Shown here piece by piece: positions 1-9,205 of a stretch of DNA of 64,000 bases. The stretch is from Vibrio penaeicida. GTDB taxonomy: Bacteria; Pseudomonadota; Gammaproteobacteria; Enterobacterales; Vibrionaceae. Both the position numbers and the translations under genes were made by a program. The notes beneath the pieces were generated by a model that was given only the letters and a program-made list of their open reading frames with translations, was not told the origin of the DNA and searched no databases. Each line of letters starts with the position of its first letter. The stretch's first letter is position 1. The stretch is taken from contig NZ_AP025144.1 in assembly GCF_019977755.1 (NCBI RefSeq), positions 930,001 through 994,000 on the forward strand, read 5' to 3'.

Positions 1-1792
1 GCGCTTTTGGTGTTGCCTTATCTTTCATGGCATGTTGATAAGGTGCGATCCAATGTGGGATATTCTCTCGTTCGTATTCAGCGGAATTTGAAGATGGCAG
101 GGTGGCAACATGCCCGTTGCAGACTGAGCAGTGTTGGCAATTTTCTGGGGCGTTTTCATCAGCAAAGTAGCGTGCAAGTTGTTGGCTTAAGCATCGACTG
201 TCTTCAAAAAATGCGACCATCTCCCGAATTCGATTGATTTCACTGGCTTCTTTTTGCTCGAACAAAAGGTGTATTTGATCGGCTAATTCGTGGGGGGATT
301 TTTGGGTATCCAATACACGGTAAACATCGGTCGCTTGTTTGCTTTCCAACTCAATCCAACCATTTTCATGAAAGTAGTCCAAGGCAGAAACCACTCGGCT
401 TCGTTCTGCTGAGTAACCTTGCCATAGAGCGTCAAAATCCAGTGTATGCCAAGTCTTAGCTTTAGGAGAGCATTGGAAAATCGTTTCGACGAATTGTTTC
501 CTTTCCCCTTGGAATCGCTGGAAAATCGCTTGTTGAGCGACATTTAACTTGAATCGATAATCTGCGAAATAGGTAAACCGCGGTTCAATGACGCCTTGCA
601 GTTCAAGGTAAACCAGTAAGGTTTTTAACGGGAGTTGACGAATATTGACCTCTTTTGAAAGCCTATTGAGCATAATGCTCCACTCGTCTGAGTGTTCGTA
701 TATCTGCTCAATAACCATTTGAATGGAATGAGCATCGGGTGTATCGCCGTACACAAAGTTCTCTAATACTGTTAACCCCGATTTGTCACCGAGCAAAATA
801 CACTGGGAGCTTTGCCCATCTCGACCGGCTCGACCAATTTCTTGCGAGTAGTTTTCGATAGACTTTGGTAAGTCAAAATGAATAACGCGGCGAATGTCGG
901 CTTTATCCACTCCCATTCCAAAGGCTATGGTAGCGACGATACAAGGAACATGACCTAGCATAAATGCATGCTGGATTCGCTCGCGATCTTCGCTTTTTAA
1001 ACCTGCATGGTAAGCCTGAACTTGTACCCCGTGATTACGTAGGAACCCAGCAACTTGTTCAGCCGTTTGCTGTAAAGTGACATAAACAATAGTGGGTTCT
1101 GAAGGCGAGCCATTGATAATGGTTGCCAACTTTTCCAACCGATCTTCGGCAAGACAAGGTCGAATATTTAAATGCAGGTTAGACCGATAAAACCCCGTAA
1201 TGGTGATGTGTTCCGGCTGAATGGCAAACTTACTCTGCATATCTGAGATGACTTGCGGCGTGGCCGTAGCGGTTAACAGCAATGCTTGCGGAATGTTCAA
1301 CGCTTGTTGGTATTGAGGCAGCTTTAAATAGTCAGGGCGAAAGTTGTGCCCCCATTCAGAGATACAGTGTGCTTCATCCACGACCATCATAGAGATGGGA
1401 ACTTGTGAAATGAATTGACGAAAACGCTCGTTTTTCAACCTTTCAACTGAAATCATCAGTATCTTAGTTGTCCCATTTCGGACAGACTGCATGATGCGTT
1501 GAGTGGTTTCTCTGTCTTGGGTTGAATCGATGGATTCGGCTTCAATGCCTTTACTTTTTAAAAACTGAAGTTGATCCTTTATTAATGCTAAAAGTGGTGA
1601 AATCACCAAGGTTAAGTGAGGAAGGTGCAAGGCGGGCAGCTGGTAGCAAAGGGATTTACCTGAACCAGTCGGAAAAATCGCCGCACTAGAATGACCTTGC
1701 AGAACGTGATTCACTACATCATTCTGACCTTTTCTTAGCTCGTTAAAGCCGAATACGTGCTGCAAACTTTGGCGAATAGCCTGATCGACCAT
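1..1792 (-). CDS. RecQ-family ATP-dependent DNA helicase (3' end outside window)
   Basis: Reading frame open from an ATG at 1792 leftwards to the window edge, about 597 codons, so the C-terminus is missing. The translation shows a superfamily 2 helicase: Walker A TGSGKS near residue 45, the DEAH box in VVDEAHCISEWGH, a motif VI region with SQEIGRAGRDGQ, and near the visible end a zinc-binding cysteine cluster (CQHCSVC) as in RecQ proteins. The family unwinds DNA 3' to 5' in recombination and repair. Whether this is RecQ itself or one of the shorter RecQ paralogues common in Vibrio cannot be settled without the C-terminus (HRDC domain), so no symbol is given. A run of short repeats lies just upstream of its start. 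Confidence 0.93.
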   Translation of the reverse strand, partial: MVDQAIRQSLQHVFGFNELRKGQNDVVNHVLQGHSSAAIFPTGSGKSLCYQLPALHLPHLTLVISPLLALIKDQLQFLKSKGIEAESIDSTQDRETTQRIMQSVRNGTTKILMISVERLKNERFRQFISQVPISMMVVDEAHCISEWGHNFRPDYLKLPQYQQALNIPQALLLTATATPQVISDMQSKFAIQPEHITITGFYRSNLHLNIRPCLAEDRLEKLATIINGSPSEPTIVYVTLQQTAEQVAGFLRNHGVQVQAYHAGLKSEDRERIQHAFMLGHVPCIVATIAFGMGVDKADIRRVIHFDLPKSIENYSQEIGRAGRDGQSSQCILLGDKSGLTVLENFVYGDTPDAHSIQMVIEQIYEHSDEWSIMLNRLSKEVNIRQLPLKTLLVYLELQGVIEPRFTYFADYRFKLNVAQQAIFQRFQGERKQFVETIFQCSPKAKTWHTLDFDALWQGYSAERSRVVSALDYFHENGWIELESKQATDVYRVLDTQKSPHELADQIHLLFEQKEASEINRIREMVAFFEDSRCLSQQLARYFADENAPENCQHCSVCNGHVATLPSSNSAEYERENIPHWIAPYQHAMKDKATPKA

Positions 1793-1826
1793 GTAAAACC
1801 TTCCCCTCTTTGTATCAATCCGGCTA

Positions 1827-1920
1827 TTCTAACAGACCCTAAAGTTCTAACAGCCTCTAGTTTCTAAAAGATCTAAGCTTTAACAGATCTTGGTTTTTAA
1901 CAGATATACGTTTCTAACGG
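1827..1920. repeat. Six-copy degenerate ~17-bp direct repeat
   Basis: The core TTCTAACAG recurs at 1827, 1845, 1862 (TTCTAAAAG), 1878 (CTTTAACAG), 1895 (TTTTAACAG) and 1912 (TTCTAACGG), with spacings of 18, 17, 16, 17 and 17 bp. It fills the gap between the helicase start (1792, leftward) and the Gre-like gene (1945, rightward), so it sits in a divergent promoter region. There are no spacers of CRISPR type. Confidence 0.8.
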
Positions 1921-1944
1921 TTTTAAGTTTGGTGAATAAAAAAT

Positions 1945-2427
1945 ATGAATAAGTCTGAGGTTCGGCAGGCATTTCTAGATGAATTGCAGCGCATACATAA
2001 AACGGCGCTAAGTGCGGCTCAAACGGCTATTGAATCCGCTACTGATGAAGAAACGGTGCCAGAACATAAGTACGATACGTTGGCATTAGAAGCGGCATAT
2101 CTTGCTCACGGACAAGCGCAGCGAGTCGCTGAATGTGAAGAGAACATTCGGCTTTATTCTGAGTTAGTGCTTCGAGAATTTAATGAGGACACGCCAATTG
2201 CTGTTTCGGCTTTGGTAAAACTTGACGATCTTAATGGAAATGAGAGCTGGTATTTCATCGCCCCCACGGCTGGCGGAACGAGTGTCGAATTCAATGGTGA
2301 GTCGATAGCAAGTGTGACATTAAAAGCACCTTTAGGACAGCAGTTGAAAGGAAAGTATCTGGGCGACGAAATACAATTATTGGCTGGAAATCAACAGACC
2401 AACTTTGAAGTCGTTGAGCTGTTATAA
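1945..2427 (+). CDS. GreA/GreB-family transcription factor
   Basis: 160 residues, the usual length for GreA/GreB-type proteins. The first ~75 residues are charged and helical, as in the Gre coiled coil that enters the RNA polymerase secondary channel, with an acidic stretch (ATDEETVPE) at the expected tip. The rest matches the FKBP-like C-terminal domain (ending LLAGNQQTNFEVVELL). The classical greA and greB genes would lie elsewhere, so this is probably a third, less studied paralogue. Its effect on polymerase (cleavage factor or competitor) is not readable from sequence. It has no strong ribosome-binding site: only AT-rich sequence precedes the ATG. Transcribed away from the helicase. Confidence 0.75.
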   Translation: MNKSEVRQAFLDELQRIHKTALSAAQTAIESATDEETVPEHKYDTLALEAAYLAHGQAQRVAECEENIRLYSELVLREFNEDTPIAVSALVKLDDLNGNESWYFIAPTAGGTSVEFNGESIASVTLKAPLGQQLKGKYLGDEIQLLAGNQQTNFEVVELL

Positions 2428-2513
2428 CAAATTACTGACAATTCACCCATTAACTTTGTTAGCTTGATTATTCTGTTAGCGAAAATTGAACATGGGTCTA
2501 TTTTGAGGTGACT

Positions 2514-3260
2514 ATGTATATCAAATGTATAGGGTTAGCACTGCTAACAATAAGTACTTACTCACATGCTTCGAAATGTAACGTCGATGTCGAAAATGAG
2601 GTCCATTTAGATGGGAATCGAGTTGAGGTTTATCAGCAAGGGGAAGCAAAAGTTCTTATCGATAAAGATAATAATGTCTTTATCAACGGCGAGAAGTTAG
2701 CGCTCGATGAATGGCAGCATAAGGCTGTAGACTCGTATCGTGAGAAAATGAATGAGTATGTGCCAAGAGCCAAAGACATTGCTAATAACGGTGCTGATCT
2801 CGCAAAAGATATTGTTGATGATGTCAGTGCCAGTTTTAACGACAGCCAAGCGTTCAATAATGTGAAATCTGCCATCGATGATTTTTACACTGACTTAGAA
2901 TCTCGCTACTACCAAGACGGTGAATTTATTCTTAAGGAAAATGCGTTTGGTGATGCCTTCAGTAATTGGAAAAAAGACTTTGATGGGGCGATGGAAAAGT
3001 TTAATGGGGAATTTTTCTCCAGTGCATTTTCGGCTTTGTCTGAAAAAATGAAGACGGAAGGCGGCATTAATTTTACTGAATTACAAAAGCAATTGGGTTC
3101 ACTAAAAGACATGCTGAAAGAAAAGATTGAAGGGCAGTCGGAGGAGATTCGCAAAGAAGCTCAGCAATACTGTGAACAGCTAAAAGATGTGGCAAGTGAA
3201 GAACAAAAGCTGCATGAGAAAATACCAGCTCTAAAAGACTACCCAGTATTCTTAATCTAA
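2514..3260 (+). CDS. Exported DUF2884 (YggN-like) protein
   Basis: 248 residues from the ATG at 2514, chosen over the GTG at 2508 because GAGGTG at 2505-2510 forms the ribosome-binding site. An N-terminal signal peptide (MYIKCIGLALLTISTYSHA) is followed by a small beta-rich segment and then a long charged helical region up to the C-terminus. This arrangement fits the periplasmic DUF2884/YggN family, whose function is unknown. Cysteines occur near both ends of the mature protein (SKCNVD and QYCEQL). It is a single gene, closed by a hairpin shared with the convergent chitinase gene. Confidence 0.75.
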   Translation: MYIKCIGLALLTISTYSHASKCNVDVENEVHLDGNRVEVYQQGEAKVLIDKDNNVFINGEKLALDEWQHKAVDSYREKMNEYVPRAKDIANNGADLAKDIVDDVSASFNDSQAFNNVKSAIDDFYTDLESRYYQDGEFILKENAFGDAFSNWKKDFDGAMEKFNGEFFSSAFSALSEKMKTEGGINFTELQKQLGSLKDMLKEKIEGQSEEIRKEAQQYCEQLKDVASEEQKLHEKIPALKDYPVFLI

Positions 3261-3287
3261 TATTTTCAATAATACAAAACAGACAAC

Positions 3288-3312
3288 AAAGGGGAGCGAA
3301 TAGCTCCCCTTT
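3288..3312. terminator. Bidirectional hairpin terminator
   Basis: AAAGGGGAGC (3288-3297) pairs with GCTCCCCTTT (3303-3312) around a 5-base loop. It lies between the convergent DUF2884 and chitinase genes, with A- and T-runs on the two sides, so it can serve both. Confidence 0.8.
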
Positions 3313-3347
3313 CTCTATTTAGTTACCTGTGCTGACTCAGCAAATCG

Positions 3348-5891
3348 CTATTGACCTGCATTCAGTTGGTCTAGTTTATTACCAACAGGCACAGAGAAGT
3401 TGAAGCCATCGTGCTGGTCCCAGTTGATAGACCATGTCATTACGCCACCAAAACTTGGATACAGCTTAGCAGGCACAACCGTGCTGCATTTCGTGCCTTT
3501 AATTAGACAGTCGAGCGCATCATAGATGTTTTGCACTGGAGCTTGACCTGAGTTAGCACTGCTAGGACCTGATGGCAAGCCAATGGCTACCTGATCGTCA
3601 CGTAGCGGAGCGAACTGAGTACCATCAGCCAGTTTAAACCCTTCAACCAGCATTTTTGCTGAGGCTACCATCATATCGACAGAGCCCTCAGGTGCAGCGC
3701 CGGGCATGTAAGGGTTAGGTAAACCACCATTGTTGTATAGCTGAACATGAAGCAAGTCTAGAGTGTCACGCACTTGGTCAATCACCGGAATGTACGCACC
3801 CCAAATACCAGTGTACGCGATCATCCCGCCTTGAACATATGGGTGCTCAGGCGCCATTGTGAGGTACATATCGCCACCTGTATTCGCTTCAATCGCTTTG
3901 AGAGCACGGCCTAAACGAGCCTGTATTTGAGAGCCATGTAATAGGTTTGAACCACTTTCTAAGTCAACGTCTAACCCGTCGAAGCCCCACTCTTTGATGA
4001 TGCTTGTTAAGCTGTTCACAAAGTTGGTTTCATCTTGGTCGGTATTTAAGGTAATAGTCCCTTCAGCTCCGCCTAGAGAAAGAACAAAGATTTTCCCTTT
4101 GGCTTGCAGCGCGGCCATATCTTGCTTGAACTGAGCTGGATCGAGTGCAGGGCAAGAACTGTGGATATCGCCTGAGTACAAGTTGAAGTGAACAGTACCG
4201 TCGCTGTTGCGATCGTTATCTGCAAATGCGATATCAATAATATCCCATCGCTCTGACATATCAGCCAAACGAAGTGGGCAGCCTGAACCATTCACAAAAT
4301 TATGCCAGTAACCAATAAGATTATGCTTCTTGGCGATTTGCTCAACCGCATTAACAGTAACACCGGATGAAACCGCGCTGTTTCCAGAGGAATCTTTGGC
4401 AATAACAGTTAGGGTGTAGTTACCGATTGCAGCCGGCGTCCAATTTACGCTGTAAGGTGCAGTAGTATCCGATGAAATAACAGAACCATTAACCAAGAAA
4501 TCAACGCTTTGAACTGTACCTGTTAAGCTGGTTGCGTCCGCGCTGATTGCCGTTGATTTACCGACACCGACGGTGCTTCCGTTTGCCGGAGAAGTGAGTC
4601 GGGTAACAACGGGTTGGTCACTCACGGTAACCAAAGCACTTGCTTCGCCTGTTGAACCACCGTTATCAGTGGCGATGGCTTTCACTGTGGTTTCACCTAC
4701 AGCCGTTGCTTGCCAATTAACGGTATATGGTGCTTGAGTATCAATACCTAAACTTGTGTTGTTTGCAAAGAATTCAACTTGCGTTACGTTTCCGTCTGCA
4801 TCACTCGCTTGTGCATTTACCGCTACGGTTGAGCCAGCTAGAATCACATCACCAGTAGAAGGTGCTGTTAAAGTAACTTCGGGCGCTGCACTGCATGCAC
4901 CTAGCCCAGTCCACGCTTCTTTCCAGTATTCACCCACACCCGGTTCGTATGCCCAAGCTGAGTTAGACGAACACCAACCTGCAACGTCACAACGGTATTT
5001 CTGGTTGGCATTTTCGACCAACGCACCTGCGCTGTATGTAGTGCCTGCAACGTAAGGCGTGGCATCAGCACAACCTCCAGAGGACGCCGACTTCACATTC
5101 ACAGATACCTCTTGGCTAACTGTTGAAAGGTTGTCGTTATCTGTTGCCTTAGCAGAAACAGTATGCGCGCCAGCTATAGCTGTCCAGTTATGTTCAAATG
5201 GCGCTGCTGTATCTGTCGCAACAAGGTTACTGTCCACATAGAATTCTACTTGCGTAACCGTGCCGTCGGTATCTGCTGCATTAGCGGATAGCGTCAGTAC
5301 GTCACCTTGAGTAACAGACTCAGAACCTGTTGGAGACGTGAGATCGATACTTGGTGCAACCAAACCACCTGCTGGCGCTACCTGTACTAGAACTGATGAT
5401 TCGTTCGTTGCACCTAAGTTGTCAGTTGCAATGGCAGAAATCGTGTGGCTACCTGTCTCAGTCGTCCAATTCAGCGTATAAGGTTCCGCTGTTGCGACAC
5501 CCAAGCTCACACCCGATAAGAAAAACTCGACTTGCGCAATACTGCCATCAATGTCTGAGGCGTTGACTTGTAAACCAATGACTTGACCTGTTGTTAGTTG
5601 CGCATTGTTGAGTGGCGACGTAATGGTCACTTGTGGAGTGGCGTTGAAACCACCACACTCACCTAGCCATTTCCACTCCTGCCAGTCACCAGAGTGAGTA
5701 GCTGGTGAATTTCCTTGCGACCACCACCGCGCCTGATACGCGTTGTTGTTTTGTTGAACCTTTCCATCAGTAGAATAGGCACCATCTGGTTGCCAAATAG
5801 GTAGTGTTCTACAATCGACCGTTGCCGCTTGAACTGCACTGGTCAAGCTTAAAGCGGACAGTATTGCCCCGCTGATAATTGTCCTTTTCAT
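3348..5891 (-). CDS. Secreted multidomain GH18 chitinase
   Basis: 847 residues from the ATG at 5891, which has a GGGAGAAGAA ribosome-binding site and opens a clean signal peptide (MKRTIISGAILSALSLTSAVQA). Domain order: carbohydrate-binding module of CBM5/12 type (~23-75, WQPDGAYSTDGKV...); two Ig-like repeats (~80-265); a second CBM5/12-like module (~275-340); two more Ig-like repeats (~340-520); and a GH18 catalytic domain (~525-847). The four Ig-like repeats share the pattern VEF(F/Y)...(T/A)xPY..NW. The catalytic domain has the SLGG strand motif and the DGLDVDLE signature with the catalytic glutamate, plus the substrate motif QLYNNG. It should hydrolyse beta-1,4-GlcNAc chains of chitin outside the cell. 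It is a single gene with a long upstream region. Confidence 0.92.
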   Translation of the reverse strand: MKRTIISGAILSALSLTSAVQAATVDCRTLPIWQPDGAYSTDGKVQQNNNAYQARWWSQGNSPATHSGDWQEWKWLGECGGFNATPQVTITSPLNNAQLTTGQVIGLQVNASDIDGSIAQVEFFLSGVSLGVATAEPYTLNWTTETGSHTISAIATDNLGATNESSVLVQVAPAGGLVAPSIDLTSPTGSESVTQGDVLTLSANAADTDGTVTQVEFYVDSNLVATDTAAPFEHNWTAIAGAHTVSAKATDNDNLSTVSQEVSVNVKSASSGGCADATPYVAGTTYSAGALVENANQKYRCDVAGWCSSNSAWAYEPGVGEYWKEAWTGLGACSAAPEVTLTAPSTGDVILAGSTVAVNAQASDADGNVTQVEFFANNTSLGIDTQAPYTVNWQATAVGETTVKAIATDNGGSTGEASALVTVSDQPVVTRLTSPANGSTVGVGKSTAISADATSLTGTVQSVDFLVNGSVISSDTTAPYSVNWTPAAIGNYTLTVIAKDSSGNSAVSSGVTVNAVEQIAKKHNLIGYWHNFVNGSGCPLRLADMSERWDIIDIAFADNDRNSDGTVHFNLYSGDIHSSCPALDPAQFKQDMAALQAKGKIFVLSLGGAEGTITLNTDQDETNFVNSLTSIIKEWGFDGLDVDLESGSNLLHGSQIQARLGRALKAIEANTGGDMYLTMAPEHPYVQGGMIAYTGIWGAYIPVIDQVRDTLDLLHVQLYNNGGLPNPYMPGAAPEGSVDMMVASAKMLVEGFKLADGTQFAPLRDDQVAIGLPSGPSSANSGQAPVQNIYDALDCLIKGTKCSTVVPAKLYPSFGGVMTWSINWDQHDGFNFSVPVGNKLDQLNAGQ

Positions 5892-6358
5892 TTCTTCTCC
5901 CGTCTTAAAAAGTATGGGGATATACAACTGCCCCCAGAACTTGCTCAAGCAGCCTGATATGACGGCTTACGTCATTTCTGAGAGGTTGCTTGGGTATAAA
6001 GTGCTTAATTTATAAACGCACAAAGTCTCTATTTATTAGACGGAGAGTTAAACAATGTCATTGTTAGGATATTGAATTAATTGCAAAACTAGATTGAATA
6101 TCACAGAGAAATATTCTGATGCTCTTGAGTTTCAGTATGTTTTCGAGGCACCTCTCCTTATTATGTTCGGTTCCGTTGACGTATTTTGTGCTTTTACTAA
6201 AAGAGAAAGTATACTTTTCGACATGATTCTAAATTTGCAGATTAATTGTTTGTGATTGATGCTTTTGTTTGGATATTACCGCTGCTATTGCTTGTTTTTA
6301 CTTTTGTAAAACACTATTGTACTAGCCAACTAGTTCGTAAGTGTGTCAGTGGCGTAGT
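5892..6358. other. Long divergent intergenic region
   Basis: 467 bp between the chitinase start and the symporter start. It contains one inverted-repeat element (5943-5998, listed separately) and AT-rich sequence in which the promoters of both genes must lie. No further gene was found, and no operator could be assigned with confidence. Confidence 0.6.
5943..5998. repeat. Inverted-repeat element, copy A of the TATACCCAAG family
   Basis: GCTCAAGCAGCCT (5943-5955) pairs with AGGTTGCTTGGGT (5983-5995), followed by ATA. A second stem, ATGACG/CGTCAT (5959-5964/5970-5975), sits inside. The right arm resembles those of the copies near 46.9 and 57.3 kb. This is the most diverged copy, and it lies in the 5' region of the chitinase gene. 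Confidence 0.5.
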
Positions 6359-7708
6359 ATGGCAAATACAAGAGAGAATTTTGGTTCGAGATTAGGTTTC
6401 GTATTGGCTGCAGCCGGCGCAGCGGTAGGTCTCGGAAATATATGGGGTTTCCCTACTCAGGCTGCGAGCAATGGGGGTGGGGCATTTTTAATGGTGTACC
6501 TCTTCATGATCCTCGTCGTGGCTTTTCCTATGTTGGTTGTTGAAATGGCGATAGGGCGTCATGGTCAAGCCAACCCTGTCGATAGTATGAAATCTCTTAC
6601 GGGAAACCCGATTGGAAAAACGGTGGGTGGTTTGGTTGGTTGGATTGGTCTTAGTGTACCGAGTGCCGTTCTTGCTTTTTACTCCATCGTGGGTGGGTGG
6701 TTAATCTGTTTCTTACTGGGGGCGATAACCGAGCTGTTCGGTTTTGCGTCCGTAGCTCAATGGTTTAAAGGCTTTAGCGTTGAAAGAAACCTGTTTGGAA
6801 CATTGGTTTTTTATGTTCTGACTATTTTGATTGTTCAAGGTGGGGTTAAGCAGGGGATAGAAAAATGGTCGACTCGATTAATGCCCGCGCTGTTTGTTTT
6901 GTTTGCATTGCTTTTCGTCTACATCATGATGCAATCGGGGGCGGTAGAAGGGCTTAAGCATTATTTGATTCCTGACTTCGAAAAAATTTGGGATAGAAAA
7001 CTGATTCTTGCGGCAATGGGACAAGGCTTTTTCTCACTGACGATTGGTGGCTGTTCGATGCTCATCTATGGCTCATACCTGAGTAAAAAAGAAAACCTGC
7101 CCAAAATGGCAATGAATGTCACGCTGGTGGATACCGCAGTTGCTTTCATCGCTGGTTTAGTCGTTTTGCCTGCGATGTTCGTTGCCATGCAAAAAGGCGT
7201 ACAGATTTATGCAGAAGATGGTTCTTTACTGAGCTCCGATACCTTAGTTTTCACTGTTTTGCCTTTGATGTTTGAAAGCCTTGGTTTACTTGGTCAGCTA
7301 TTTGCGATCATTTTCTTCTTACTTCTTACGATTGCAGCGCTCACGTCATCTATCTCTATGCTGGAGTGCCCAGTTGCTTTGGTGAGTGAACGTTTGGAAT
7401 CGAAACGCAGCACCACAAGCTGGATATTAGGCGGTTTAATTGCACTGTTTAGTGTCGTGATTGTGTTTAATTTTGGTGAGCTGTTTGGATTGGTAGCCAT
7501 GGTTGCGACCCAATATTTACAGCCTACAGCTGCATTAATGTTCTGCCTGTTTGGTGGGTGGGTGTGGAATCGACATTCAAAAATTAAAGAGCTTGAACTC
7601 GGTAACCCAGACTTTCAATTGGGCTGGTTCGGTAAAATTTGGCCAGCGTATGTGAAGTTTGTTTGCCCTATTCTTGTGGCGACAGTTATATGGGCGTCAT
7701 TTGGTTAA
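6359..7708 (+). CDS. Sodium-dependent transporter, SNF/NSS family
   Basis: 449 residues from the ATG at 6359 (MANTRENFGSR...); a GTG 18 bases upstream is possible but has no better ribosome-binding site. The N-terminus carries the neurotransmitter:sodium symporter signature AAAGAAVGLGNIWGFP, where the unwound TM1 of LeuT-type proteins binds Na+ and substrate. About eleven to twelve hydrophobic segments follow. The family imports amino acids or related amines using the sodium gradient, which suits a marine bacterium. The substrate is not predictable. A perfect palindromic terminator follows. Confidence 0.9.
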   Translation: MANTRENFGSRLGFVLAAAGAAVGLGNIWGFPTQAASNGGGAFLMVYLFMILVVAFPMLVVEMAIGRHGQANPVDSMKSLTGNPIGKTVGGLVGWIGLSVPSAVLAFYSIVGGWLICFLLGAITELFGFASVAQWFKGFSVERNLFGTLVFYVLTILIVQGGVKQGIEKWSTRLMPALFVLFALLFVYIMMQSGAVEGLKHYLIPDFEKIWDRKLILAAMGQGFFSLTIGGCSMLIYGSYLSKKENLPKMAMNVTLVDTAVAFIAGLVVLPAMFVAMQKGVQIYAEDGSLLSSDTLVFTVLPLMFESLGLLGQLFAIIFFLLLTIAALTSSISMLECPVALVSERLESKRSTTSWILGGLIALFSVVIVFNFGELFGLVAMVATQYLQPTAALMFCLFGGWVWNRHSKIKELELGNPDFQLGWFGKIWPAYVKFVCPILVATVIWASFG

Positions 7709-7750
7709 AGGTTATCGGTTGATTGATGTGCCTTTAAATGATACCTACAA

Positions 7751-7778
7751 AAAACGCCGCTGATATCAGCGGCGTTTT
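7751..7778. terminator. Perfect palindromic terminator
   Basis: AAAACGCCGCTGAT (7751-7764) and its exact complement (7765-7778) form a GC-rich stem flanked by A and T runs. It lies after the symporter gene and before the convergent DUF4250 gene. Confidence 0.85.
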
Positions 7779-7849
7779 AGTTTAAGTACTAGGTTTTATA
7801 TTAGGCACGAGACTTCTTGTTTCTGGTATTTTGAATTGCCGAAGTAAGC

Positions 7850-8041
7850 TTAACGAAATTGCCCAGCTTCAGGTAAAAAGTCAAAACCAGCGGTTGCTAA
7901 TCTTGCTTCCAGCTTGCTTTTATCAATGTCAAAAAACACAACAAGCTTGTCGAGGTCGCCGCCAAAATCATCGCGAAGCTTCATGTTCACAATACTCATT
8001 AGCATGACGGGGTCCATTGATTCGTAGTTCGCTAAATTCAT
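7850..8041 (-). CDS. DUF4250 small protein
   Basis: 63 residues ([21 protein letters not shown]...), matching the conserved small DUF4250 family, which has no assigned function. The sequence is soluble and helical with no signal peptide. Its start codon overlaps the stop codon of the upstream yaeP gene (TAATG), so the two are translationally coupled in one short operon. Confidence 0.8.
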   Translation of the reverse strand: MNLANYESMDPVMLMSIVNMKLRDDFGGDLDKLVVFFDIDKSKLEARLATAGFDFLPEAGQFR

Positions 8042-8247
8042 TATTTGTCCTCAAAATCCGAAATCAATAAATTAGCTGCAGCAAAAGCGGCTTTCTCACG
8101 CACTTCGTCAGGAAGGGCTGTGTCTGATGCTATATCGTTAAAGGTACGAATTGAACACGCAATCGCGTTTGGCACGTAAGCTTGATCACCACTGCCAATC
8201 TGAGCGTACATCTGACGAATGAGTTCGCAACAATCGAATACTTTCAT
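8041..8247 (-). CDS. yaeP: YaeP-like UPF0253 protein
   Basis: 68 residues ([30 protein letters not shown]...), full length for the UPF0253/YaeP family of small conserved gammaproteobacterial proteins of unknown role. It is first in a two-gene operon with the DUF4250 gene. E. coli yaeP also lies close to proS-trmO, so the context is conserved in outline. Confidence 0.8.
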   Translation of the reverse strand: MKVFDCCELIRQMYAQIGSGDQAYVPNAIACSIRTFNDIASDTALPDEVREKAAFAAANLLISDFEDK

Positions 8248-8275
8248 AAAGATTACCTAGAAAATGAAAACTGGA

Positions 8276-8302
8276 GTCAATATACAGAGTTACGATATTG
8301 AC
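8276..8302. repeat. Short inverted repeat upstream of yaeP
   Basis: GTCAATAT (8276-8283) and ATATTGAC (8295-8302) are exact complements separated by 11 bp. A further CTCAATATAC follows as a partial direct copy. It could be an operator for the yaeP operon; the binding protein is unknown. Confidence 0.35.
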
Positions 8303-8401
8303 CTCAATATACAAAAAAACAAACTTAAAACATGAGTTTGTCTTAGCGCAATATGGGGAATGGAGTGATTGTTATTTGAGCACTTTAAGGCAGGGTAAAG
8401 T

Positions 8402-8440
8402 CTCAGATGGCTCCTAAAAGGGGGAACAGAGCCATCTGAG
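8402..8440. terminator. Hairpin downstream of the YebE-like gene
   Basis: CTCAGATGGCTC (8402-8413) pairs perfectly with GAGCCATCTGAG (8429-8440) around a 15-base loop just after the stop codon of the minus-strand gene. The following T-run is weak, so termination is likely but not certain. Confidence 0.6.
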
Positions 8441-8448
8441 TAAAACGG

Positions 8449-9126
8449 TTATGTATTAACTTGAGCTTCTAGCTGCAACACTAAGTCATCAGCAAGCCCT
8501 AACTGGGTAGCAAGTTCTTTTAAATAACTTCTTTCCATGAAATTTTGCTCGTCAACGACAAGTAATGACGCGAGATAGATTTCAGCTGCTTGCTCTTTAT
8601 TGGAAACTGAACGAGCTATGTCTGAAGGATCGAGAGGTTTGTTTAACTCCGATTGAACCAATTGGTTAACTGAATCATCCGCTCCAAGCTCAGTCACGGC
8701 TTGTTGAATTTTTAATTGTTCCTGTTCATCGACATGACCATCCGCTTTTGCAGCGGCTATCATGGCTTTGAGAATTAAAATACTGTGTTGATCTTCACTC
8801 AACTGTGGTGAGGGAGAAGGGGAAGTATTCCCCGGCTGGCTTTTCTGCCAGTCGTTGTACACTTTAAAAGCCAAAGCACCTAGAGCTGCGGCACTGCCGA
8901 CTCCTAGTGCTTTCTTCCCCATTTTACGGGACTTTTTGGATCCCATGAGTAACCCAATTAAACCACCTCCTACTGCACCTGCTCCTAATGTTGCTAACTG
9001 GCTTTTGTCTTGCCCCAGCTTTTGTGCACTGTTTCCGAGACTATGTGCACTTTGGCTAAGAGTTTGACTGCCTTGTTTCATCAAATCAGAATTTAGCGCT
9101 TGGTTTAATAGGCTTTTGAGATCCAT
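8449..9126 (-). CDS. YebE-like inner-membrane protein with TerB domain (DUF533)
   Basis: 225 residues from the ATG at 9126 (MDLKSLLNQALNSDLMK...); the longer start at 9150 has no advantage and lies ahead of a GGAGTCGAG ribosome-binding site. A glycine-rich membrane segment with LATLGAGAVGGGLIGLLMG lies in the first half. The second half (ILILKAMIAAAKADGHVDEQEQLKI) is the TerB-like fold with the conserved acidic residues of the tellurite-resistance family. The E. coli homologue YebE responds to envelope stress; the biochemical role is unknown. Single gene. Confidence 0.75.
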   Translation of the reverse strand: MDLKSLLNQALNSDLMKQGSQTLSQSAHSLGNSAQKLGQDKSQLATLGAGAVGGGLIGLLMGSKKSRKMGKKALGVGSAAALGALAFKVYNDWQKSQPGNTSPSPSPQLSEDQHSILILKAMIAAAKADGHVDEQEQLKIQQAVTELGADDSVNQLVQSELNKPLDPSDIARSVSNKEQAAEIYLASLLVVDEQNFMERSYLKELATQLGLADDLVLQLEAQVNT

Positions 9127-9205
9127 ACTCGACTCCGTTTTAAACAACAAGTACAGAATACGTTTCTCAATATGAATTAAAGATGAATGGTAGTAAGAAA
9201 AGAAA

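Noticed and set aside
283..543. 86-codon frame inside the helicase
   Set aside because: It is in a different reading frame of a strongly supported helicase gene.
1827..1920. Repeats considered as a CRISPR array
   Set aside because: Units are 16-18 bp with no unique spacers and no cas genes in the window.
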